From NCBI GenBank assembly GCA_028869325.1, contig JAGWST010000508.1, positions 1-5,604 on the forward strand: 5,604 bases of DNA, given 5' to 3'. Both the position numbers and the translations under genes were made by a program. The DNA is from a bacterium (GTDB lineage Bacteria > Vulcanimicrobiota > Vulcanimicrobiia > Vulcanimicrobiales > SCRA01). Below, in pieces: positions 1-4,281 of the stretch (positions are counted from its first letter, which is position 1; the number at the start of each line of letters is the position of its first letter). Below the pieces are notes generated by a model. That model did not search any database. It was not told the DNA's origin and saw only the letters and a list, made by a program, of their open reading frames with translations.

Positions 1-1
1 G

Positions 2-286
2 CCGGTAGACCTCCAAGCCGTCCGCTCCACCGTCCAGGGCCAGGCGCGGCTCGTAGCCCGCGCGCGCGGGAAGGTCGGCCAGCGCCGAAAGCTTGATCGA
101 CTCGAGCAGCTGGGCGGCGGCCGGCGCTACGTGGGCAGCGGGACGACGCACGTCTTCTGCTATCCCACCTGCGCCCAAGCGCGACGTATCACCGAGCGCC
201 ATCGCATCGACTTCGCGGACGAGCAAGCCGCTCTTGCCGCGGGCTATCGCCCCTGCAAGCGCTGCCGCCCGGCGCTGGCATCGTGA
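2..286 (+). CDS. Ada-type metal-binding domain protein, C-terminal end (5' partial)
   Basis: The frame is open from the left edge to TGA at 284-286 and gives 94 residues. Its last 50 or so match the Ada zinc-binding (methyl-phosphotriester acceptor) domain: RYVGS, then FCYPTC, then ARRI, then AAGYRPCKRCRP. The four zinc-ligand cysteines are codons 158-160, 170-172, 254-256 and 263-265, spaced C-x3-C-x27-C-x2-C. In Ada this zinc site takes a methyl group from DNA phosphotriesters onto one cysteine, which switches on DNA binding. The preceding 45 or so residues are Arg/Gln/Leu-rich and I do not recognise them. In classic Ada and AdaA the domain is N-terminal and followed by an AraC helix-turn-helix, whereas here it ends the protein. 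The missing part may be another repair domain (methyltransferase or glycosylase), but that is a guess. The stop overlaps the next start codon (GTGA), so the two genes are probably co-translated. The domain call is firm; the whole-protein function is open. Confidence 0.8.
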   Translation, partial: PVDLQAVRSTVQGQARLVARARGKVGQRRKLDRLEQLGGGRRYVGSGTTHVFCYPTCAQARRITERHRIDFADEQAALAAGYRPCKRCRPALAS

Positions 287-1011
287 GCGTGCGCGAGGCT
301 ACGCCCGTGCTGGAGTGCAGGATCGCCGCGCTGCCCTGGGCAGAGATCGAGCGCGATCTCTGGACTGACGGTGCGGCCAAGACGCCGCCCCTGCTGACTG
401 CGGAGGAGTGCGCGCAACTGCGCGAGCTCTACGAGCAGCCCGAGCGCTTTCGGAGCACGGTGGTGATGGCGCGCCACAACTTCGGCGAGGGCGAGTACCG
501 CTACTTCGCCTATCCGCTGCCGCCGCTGGTGCAGACGCTGCGCGAGCAGTTCTACGCATTCCTGGTCCCGATCGCCAACGCGTGGGCGCAAGCGCTCGAA
601 GGGCGAGCGTGCTACCCCGCCGCGCTAGCAGAATACCTGCGCCAATGCCACGCCGCGGGTCAGAGCCGGCCGACGCCGCTGATGCTGACCTACGGCGCCG
701 GCGGATGGAATGCGCTGCATCAGGATCTTTACGGCGCGTTGCTCTTCCCGCTGCAGCTCACGTGTTTCTTGAGCCGTCCCGGCATCGACTACGATGGCGG
801 TGAGTTCATGTTGGTGGAGCAGCGTCCGCGCGCGCAGTCGCGCGGGCTAACCTTCGTGACGGCGCAGGGCGAGATCGTGATCTTCGCAACCCGTCAGCAC
901 CCGCTGCGCGGAGCGCGGGGCTACTACCGTGCGACGCTGCGCCACGGCGTGAGCCGCGTGCGCAGCGGCAACCGTCTCACGCTGGGCGTCATCTTCCACG
1001 ACGCGCGCTAG
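283..1011 (+). CDS. 2OG-Fe(II) oxygenase of the COG3826/DUF2086 family (putative alkylated-DNA repair dioxygenase)
   Basis: This is a complete 242-residue protein. The C-terminal half carries the hallmark of the family: WNALHQDLYG near 142-151, then GGEFMLVEQRPRAQSR at 172-187, then RGYYRATLRHGVSRVRSG at 212-229 and LGVIFHDAR at the end. His146, Asp148 and His221 fit the HxD...H iron triad of double-stranded beta-helix dioxygenases. Arg227 or Arg231 would bind the 2-oxoglutarate carboxylate. Pfam describes this family as oxygenases acting on damaged DNA, by analogy with AlkB-type oxidative demethylation; direct biochemical proof for the family is thin. The start is GTG at 283, overlapping the stop of the Ada-domain gene (GTGA). 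There is no clear Shine-Dalgarno site of its own, which points to translational coupling. The pairing with an Ada-type domain supports a role in alkylation damage. The family call is strong; the substrate is inferred. Confidence 0.9.
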   Translation: MSVREATPVLECRIAALPWAEIERDLWTDGAAKTPPLLTAEECAQLRELYEQPERFRSTVVMARHNFGEGEYRYFAYPLPPLVQTLREQFYAFLVPIANAWAQALEGRACYPAALAEYLRQCHAAGQSRPTPLMLTYGAGGWNALHQDLYGALLFPLQLTCFLSRPGIDYDGGEFMLVEQRPRAQSRGLTFVTAQGEIVIFATRQHPLRGARGYYRATLRHGVSRVRSGNRLTLGVIFHDAR

Positions 1012-1027
1012 GAGTCCGGCAGACTCC
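1011..1027 (+). terminator. Short hairpin at the end of the repair operon
   Basis: GGAGTC (1011-1016) and GACTCC (1022-1027) form a perfect 6-bp stem with a CGGCA loop, starting on the last base of the oxygenase stop codon. No T-tract follows, so this is at best a weak or 3'-end-stabilising hairpin. It also lies just beyond the stop of the convergent small minus-strand gene (stop at 1038-1040), so it could serve both transcripts. Confidence 0.3.
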
Positions 1028-1037
1028 CTGGGGCACA

Positions 1038-1274
1038 TCACCCGCGGCAGCCGGCACGGCTGGTGAACCTGGCCGGTTCAGCCCGCCGCGCCGGTCGCCG
1101 AGCAGCCGCCCGGGCATCCTCCGGCGTACGAACGCGGGTATGCATACGCGCGTACCAATCATGCCGCCGCTCCCACTCAGAGCTCGCGATGCCGTCGGTG
1201 CTATCGTATCCCCAACGCCATCCCGCGTAGGAGAGTGCCATCAACATCGCCATGAGCCCAACTGCTTCGATCAT
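1038..1274 (-). CDS. Small tryptophan-rich single-pass membrane protein (hypothetical)
   Basis: This is a 78-residue reading frame on the minus strand that I do not recognise. Residues 1-18 or so (MIEAVGLMAMLMALSYAG) form one hydrophobic segment, consistent with a membrane anchor. WRWGYD follows, then an acidic/aromatic stretch (SSEWERRHDWYARM), then an Arg/Ala-rich tail. Support for translation comes from the start region: GAGAGG lies 8 bases before ATG (1274-1272), and an extended -10 (TGCTACAAT, minus strand, complement of 1311-1319) lies about 37 bases upstream. It is transcribed away from the LysR gene, the usual geometry of a LysR regulator and its target. GC3 is about 72%, only modestly coding-like, and the tail after residue 55 has low-complexity character. 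If it is not a gene, the 374 bases from 1012 to 1385 are non-coding. Confidence 0.5.
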   Translation of the reverse strand: MIEAVGLMAMLMALSYAGWRWGYDSTDGIASSEWERRHDWYARMHTRVRTPEDARAAARRPARRAEPARFTSRAGCRG

Positions 1275-1302
1275 CGTCCTTACCTCTCGCGAGGCCTCCC
1301 TC

Positions 1303-1331
1303 TTGGACCAATTGTAGCAGCGTGTTAGGAT
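1303..1331 (+). promoter_or_regulatory. Candidate promoter of the LysR-type regulator gene
   Basis: TTGGAC (1303-1308) and TAGGAT (1326-1331) are separated by exactly 17 bases. TG at 1323-1324 adds an extended -10 element. The -35 is weak (3/6) and the -10 moderate (4/6). The -35 sits inside the perfect inverted repeat TTGG-A-CCAA (1303-1311), and the whole element overlaps the opposing promoter of the minus-strand small gene. A start near 1338 places the TTCGATGC palindrome (1348-1366) in the early leader. Confidence 0.4.
1311..1319 (-). promoter_or_regulatory. Candidate extended -10 promoter of the small membrane-protein gene
   Basis: On the minus strand the sequence reads TGC-TACAAT. This is an extended -10 element (TGn) with five of six matches to TATAAT. 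The best -35 at an 18-base spacing (TGCGCA) is poor, so the TG extension would carry recognition. A start near 1304 gives a leader of about 30 bases with GAGAGG 8 bases before the ATG. Confidence 0.4.
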
Positions 1332-1347
1332 AGTTGCGCACGATTGA

Positions 1348-1366
1348 TTCGATGCTGTGCATCGAA
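1348..1366 (+). promoter_or_regulatory. 19-bp perfect palindrome, candidate LysR operator or leader hairpin
   Basis: TTCGATGC (1348-1355), a TGT spacer and GCATCGAA (1359-1366) form perfect 8-base arms. The site includes the LysR-type T-N11-A signature (T1349 to A1361). It lies 19 bases before the regulator's ATG and downstream of its candidate promoter, a position typical of autorepression. As RNA it would form an 8-bp stem with a 3-base loop just ahead of the ribosome-binding site. Confidence 0.5.
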
Positions 1367-1385
1367 GACACCGATGGAGCTAACC

Positions 1386-2306
1386 ATGGAGCTTCGCAAC
1401 CTTTCGACCTTTCTGACGGTTGCCAAGACGCTGAGCTTCACCCATGCCGCCGAGGAGCTCAACTACGCGCAATCGAGCGTGACCGCGCAGATTCAGGTGC
1501 TGGAGCGCGAGATGGGCTCACCGCTATTCGAGCGCTTGGGGAAGCGCGTCTCCCTTACGGAGAGCGGGCGACGCCTCGTCTGCTATGCGGAGAAGCTGGT
1601 GAATCTGGAGCGCGAGGCGCTCTCGTCCGTGTCCGGCAACGGGGAGCCGGGCGGCACGCTGATGATCGGCGCCTGCGAGTGGCTCTGCGCCGACCTGCTG
1701 CCGCGCACGCTGCAGACGTTCAGGGCGCGGTACCCAAAGGTACAGCTCTCCATCCGCGCCGAGGCCTGTGATCGTTTGAAGGCGGCGATCTCCGCCGGCA
1801 CGCTCGACCTGGCATTTCTCGCCGACGCGCGGGTCCGATCGCCGGAGATCGTGGCCGAAGTACTCGAGCGTGAATCGCTGATCATCATCGCCGCCCCCGA
1901 CCACCACCTCGCCGCGCGCCGCCGCGTGCGCCCCGAGGAGCTGGCGGGCGAGGTGTTCATCGTTCCGCGCCTCGTCTGCGCCTATCAGGAGTCGCTCTTC
2001 AATGCCATGGCCGCCGAGGGGGCGGCCCCCGGGCCGCTGGTGGAGTTTGGCAGTGTCGAGGCGATAAAGCGCTGCGTCGCCGCAGGCGTGGGGCTGGCTA
2101 TCACCACACATACAGCCGTGCGCCCAGAGATCGAGAGCGGGGTACTGGCGCAGCTGCGCTGCACGATTCCCGAGTTCCATATGCACGTCCAGTTGATCCG
2201 CCACCGTGACAAGTGGCTCTCGCCGGCGATCGCGGCCTTCATCGAGGTCTCCAAGGCTCAGATTGCCCAGGCCGCCGATTCAACGGGTGCTCGCCGGACC
2301 GCGTAA
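1386..2306 (+). CDS. LysR-type transcriptional regulator
   Basis: This is a 306-residue protein of standard LysR length. The N-terminus MELRNLSTFLTVAKTLSF is the canonical family opening. The winged helix-turn-helix spans about residues 18-60: FTHAAEELNYAQSSVTAQI, then the LEREMGSPLFERLGKRVSLTESG recognition-helix and wing region. The effector-binding domain runs from about 88 (GTLMIGACEW) to 290, with the usual DLAFLAD and VAAGVGLAI signatures. I prefer ATG 1386 because GGAG at 1376-1379 lies 6 bases before it and the family starts with MELRN. ATG 1374 and an upstream start at 1344 would add residues unlike the family and bury the palindrome at 1348-1366 in coding sequence. The effector cannot be read from sequence. 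The divergent small gene at 1038-1274 is the obvious candidate target, besides autoregulation. Confidence 0.95.
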   Translation: MELRNLSTFLTVAKTLSFTHAAEELNYAQSSVTAQIQVLEREMGSPLFERLGKRVSLTESGRRLVCYAEKLVNLEREALSSVSGNGEPGGTLMIGACEWLCADLLPRTLQTFRARYPKVQLSIRAEACDRLKAAISAGTLDLAFLADARVRSPEIVAEVLERESLIIIAAPDHHLAARRRVRPEELAGEVFIVPRLVCAYQESLFNAMAAEGAAPGPLVEFGSVEAIKRCVAAGVGLAITTHTAVRPEIESGVLAQLRCTIPEFHMHVQLIRHRDKWLSPAIAAFIEVSKAQIAQAADSTGARRTA

Positions 2307-2403
2307 CCCCACGCCCGGACCGGCAAGCAGGCGGCAATCGAGCCGTGATCCAGTTCTCGATCAGAAACACTCCCCGGAGGGATGGTTTGGCGGTACATTT
2401 TCG

Positions 2404-2412
2404 TGGTAAAAT
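2404..2412 (+). promoter_or_regulatory. Candidate extended -10 promoter of the 38-codon gene
   Basis: TGG-TAAAAT gives an extended -10 with five of six matches to TATAAT, inside a distinctly AT-rich island (about 2383-2450) in an otherwise GC-rich window. No good -35 stands at 17 bases; TTTGGC at 2386 is too close. A start near 2419 would leave a leader of about 43 bases before the ATG at 2462. Confidence 0.45.
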
Positions 2413-2449
2413 CCAAATTACGAAAGAAACTTTCTTGCAACTATTCGCT

Positions 2450-2455
2450 AGGAGG
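2450..2455 (+). promoter_or_regulatory. Consensus Shine-Dalgarno site of the 38-codon gene
   Basis: AGGAGG lies 6 bases before ATG 2462 and is the strongest ribosome-binding site in the window. It decides the start against longer in-frame openings from 2213, which would run through the LysR gene in another frame. Confidence 0.8.
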
Positions 2456-2461
2456 AGAGAA

Positions 2462-2578
2462 ATGGAGTACCAGACGCTCGAAGCGCAGGCCAACCGAGAG
2501 TACGAGCGGGACGTTCGGGAAGAGTTGCGCGAGAAGGGCACGCTGGTACGCGAAGAGGGGCTCTCCCGGGGCGTCTAG
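2462..2578 (+). CDS. 38-residue highly charged microprotein (hypothetical)
   Basis: The frame ATG 2462 to TAG 2576-2578 encodes a short, soluble, helix-prone protein with 9 Glu and 6 Arg. It opens MEYQTLEAQANREYERDV and ends EEGLSRGV. No signal peptide, membrane segment or cysteine is present. I do not recognise the family. Evidence that it is translated is a perfect AGGAGG at 6-base spacing, an upstream extended -10 (TGGTAAAAT) in an AT-rich island, and two strong GC hairpins (2589-2610 and 2619-2654) right after the stop. It could be an independent small protein or a leader peptide for the TPR gene 139 bases downstream. The composition shows no run of one rare amino acid of the kind expected for classic attenuation, so an independent protein seems likelier. 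Confidence 0.65.
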   Translation: MEYQTLEAQANREYERDVREELREKGTLVREEGLSRGV

Positions 2579-2588
2579 CGGAGCCAGA

Positions 2589-2610
2589 ATCCCCGACCCC
2601 CGGTGGGGAT
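2589..2610 (+). terminator. GC hairpin after the 38-codon gene (first of two)
   Basis: ATCCCC (2589-2594) and GGGGAT (2605-2610) are perfect 6-bp arms around a C-rich 10-base loop. An alternative 4-bp pairing of the inner CCCC with the same GGGG competes. It starts 10 bases after the stop codon. There is no T-tract. Confidence 0.4.
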
Positions 2611-2618
2611 GGCGAATG

Positions 2619-2654
2619 GGCCCCCGGAGTCGCCGTAACGGCGCACCGGGGGCC
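2619..2654 (+). terminator. Large GC stem-loop between the 38-codon gene and the TPR gene
   Basis: The outer arms GGCCCCCGG (2619-2627) and CCGGGGGCC (2646-2654) pair perfectly over 9 bp. Inside, CGCCG (2631-2635) and CGGCG (2639-2643) pair around a TAA loop, with small unpaired AGT and CA sides. It is very stable and sits upstream of the likely TPR promoter, so transcription termination of the microprotein unit is the simplest reading. No U-tract follows, so it could instead be a processing or stability element, or a structured leader. Confidence 0.5.
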
Positions 2655-2674
2655 TCGTCGTCTCCGAATTGGAG

Positions 2675-2680
2675 TATACT
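2675..2680 (+). promoter_or_regulatory. Candidate -10 of the TPR gene with adjacent inverted repeat
   Basis: TATACT matches TATAAT at five of six positions and lies 37 bases before ATG 2718. It abuts the inverted repeat CTCC-GAATT-GGAG (2662-2674), which could be an operator. No recognisable -35 is present at 16-18 bases. Confidence 0.35.
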
Positions 2681-2717
2681 TTTAGGGCACGTTGACCCGC
2701 CCCGCGAGGTGGACTCC

Positions 2718-3917
2718 ATGCGTACGGTCACCAGGCTCTCACCGCTGCTCCTCTCCCTGCTCGTCCTCGCCCTGCCGGTGCGCGCGCTAGCCGGCCAGGT
2801 CGTGCACATGGAGAGCGGGGCATCGACGATCTCGCTGCCTAGCGACCCCACCGTCATCGAGCGCGACGAGCGCCGTGCCGATGGGGGCGACGTGGCGGGC
2901 GCGATCTCCGATCTGCAGCTGTACACCGCCGCGCATCCCGACCAACGCGGACCGATCGTGCTCTTGGGTGACCTCTACTACCGGAGCCGTAATCTGGCGC
3001 AGGCCGAGCACGCGTATCGCGACGCGCTGGCCTTGGGCGACTTGCGTGAGATCCACAACAAGCTCGGCGGCGTGTACGCGCTGCAGAAGCGCTACGATGA
3101 GGCCATTCGCGAATTCCGCGCCAGCCTGCCGCTACCCAGCGGCTTCATCCACCTCATCGCCTTGCATCGCGTGCACGGCGACATGGCGGCATTCCTCGCG
3201 CAGACGCAGACCGATGCCGACCGGCATCCCAGCAACGCCGACTACGCGCTGGACCTGGCCCTGGTCTACGATGCGCTGGGGCACAACGACGAGGCGCTGA
3301 CGGCTTACCACCACGTGCTGGACCTGCAGCCCAACAGCGCCGCCGCGTACAACGGCATCGGCAGCGTGCTGATCTCCGAGCAGCGGTATAGCGAGGCGCT
3401 GCTGTCGCTGCGGCAGGCGCTCTCGTTCGATGGGCGCTTCGTGGCCGCGCTCAACAACATCGGCGACGCCTACTTGGGGTTGAAGGACACCGCCTCGGCG
3501 CGAAAGTACCTCGAGCGAGCTCTTGCGGTCGATCCCGAGAGTGCCTCCGTCCTGGTCAATCTCGGCGTGCTGGCCGACATCGTCGGCAACCGCGCCGCGG
3601 CGCTGGCGAACTACCGCCGCGCTATCGCAAGCGACCCGTTCCAGGTGGAGGCCTACTACAACATGGCGGCCGACTATGACGCCGACGGCCAGCACGAGTT
3701 GGCCGAGGCGGTCACGCTCAAGGGCCTGGCGATCGACGCCTCAGACGGGATCCTGCACTTCAACTTGGCAGTCATCGACGACGAGATGGGACGTCATCAA
3801 GAGGCGCTCAAGGAGTATCACACGGCGGCCCGCCTCAGCAATCCGCAGGCTGCCCATCTGGCGAAGCTGGCGCTCTCGGTCTACGAGAAGCAGGCGGCGC
3901 CTACAATCGTGCGATAG
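2718..3917 (+). CDS. Exported tetratricopeptide-repeat (TPR) protein
   Basis: This is a 399-residue protein. Residues 1-25 form a clear Sec signal peptide: basic MRTVTR, a Leu-rich core (PLLLSLLVLALP) and an ALA site before GQVV. There is no lipobox cysteine, so a soluble periplasmic or secreted protein is expected. The rest is a chain of 34-residue TPR units near 77-107, 110-140, 174-204, 208-238, 242-272, 276-306, 310-340 and 344-374. Hallmarks are AYNGIGSVL, ALNNIGDAYL and VLVNLGVLADIVG, with repeated LxxDP-type turns. Residues 141-173 are a degenerate unit splitting the array in two. TPR superhelices bind peptides or partner proteins; no catalytic domain is present. ATG 2718 is chosen because the signal peptide starts there and GAGGTGG (2706-2712) precedes it. 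An open frame upstream to 2382 overlaps the 38-codon gene and hairpins. The end overlaps the convergent RidA gene by 17 bases. Confidence 0.92.
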   Translation: MRTVTRLSPLLLSLLVLALPVRALAGQVVHMESGASTISLPSDPTVIERDERRADGGDVAGAISDLQLYTAAHPDQRGPIVLLGDLYYRSRNLAQAEHAYRDALALGDLREIHNKLGGVYALQKRYDEAIREFRASLPLPSGFIHLIALHRVHGDMAAFLAQTQTDADRHPSNADYALDLALVYDALGHNDEALTAYHHVLDLQPNSAAAYNGIGSVLISEQRYSEALLSLRQALSFDGRFVAALNNIGDAYLGLKDTASARKYLERALAVDPESASVLVNLGVLADIVGNRAAALANYRRAIASDPFQVEAYYNMAADYDADGQHELAEAVTLKGLAIDASDGILHFNLAVIDDEMGRHQEALKEYHTAARLSNPQAAHLAKLALSVYEKQAAPTIVR

Positions 3918-4281
3918 CCTCGATCTCGACGCTGCCCCCCTTGGGCAGCGCGGCTACGGCGACGGTGCTGCGCGCCGGATAGTCGCCCGAGAAGAAGCTG
4001 CCGTAGACGGCGTTCACCTCGTTGAAGTCGTCCATGTTCGTCAAGAAGATGGTGGTCTTCACCACGTGCTCGAAACCAACGCCCGCTGCGGAGAGCACCG
4101 CTTTGAGGTTGAGCATCACGCGCTCCGCCTGCGCGCGCACGCCGCCGGCGACCAGCGCGCCCGTGGCGGGATCGGTTCCCGTTTGTCCGGAGCAGAACAG
4201 GAGATCTCCAACGCGCAGCGCCTGGTTATAGGGCCCGATCGGCCGAGGCGCATGACCGGTTTCGATCTTATCGACGAGCAC
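3901..4281 (-). CDS. ridA: RidA family (YjgF/YER057c/UK114) 2-iminobutanoate/2-iminopropanoate deaminase-like protein
   Basis: This 126-residue protein is full length for the family. RidA trimers hydrolyse reactive enamine/imine intermediates released by PLP enzymes to 2-oxo acids and ammonia in the cytoplasm. Visible signatures are IGPYNQAL (Tyr18), LLFCSGQTGTDPATG at 27-41, and the C-terminal FFSGDYPARSTVAVAALPKGG followed by VEIEAIA. Arg104 corresponds to the substrate-carboxylate Arg105 of E. coli RidA, and Glu121 to the catalytic-site Glu120. This supports true deaminase activity over the Arg-less Rid subgroups. The start is GTG (4281-4279). CTCCTT on the plus strand (4289-4294) gives AAGGAG 7 bases before it, inside the last codons of the upstream reductase, and the genes overlap by 14 bases. 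The two are therefore one coupled operon. Broader Rid members act in purine or aromatic catabolism, so the exact substrate is open. Confidence 0.93.
   Translation of the reverse strand: MLVDKIETGHAPRPIGPYNQALRVGDLLFCSGQTGTDPATGALVAGGVRAQAERVMLNLKAVLSAAGVGFEHVVKTTIFLTNMDDFNEVNAVYGSFFSGDYPARSTVAVAALPKGGSVEIEAIARL

Noticed and set aside
1140..1328. 62-residue plus-strand frame opposite the small membrane gene
   Set aside because: It lacks a Shine-Dalgarno site and has no coherent protein character; the minus-strand frame has both.
1344..1385. Earlier LysR start adding 14 residues
   Set aside because: The added residues are unlike the family, and GGAG 1376-1379 is placed for ATG 1386.
2213..2461. 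Longer 121-residue form of the microprotein
   Set aside because: The extra N-terminus overlaps the end of the LysR gene in another frame and crosses the AT-rich promoter; the AGGAGG clearly serves ATG 2462.
2382..2717. N-terminal extension of the TPR protein to 511 residues
   Set aside because: It would overlap the 38-codon gene and both hairpins, has no ribosome-binding site, and would bury a clear signal peptide that starts at 2718.
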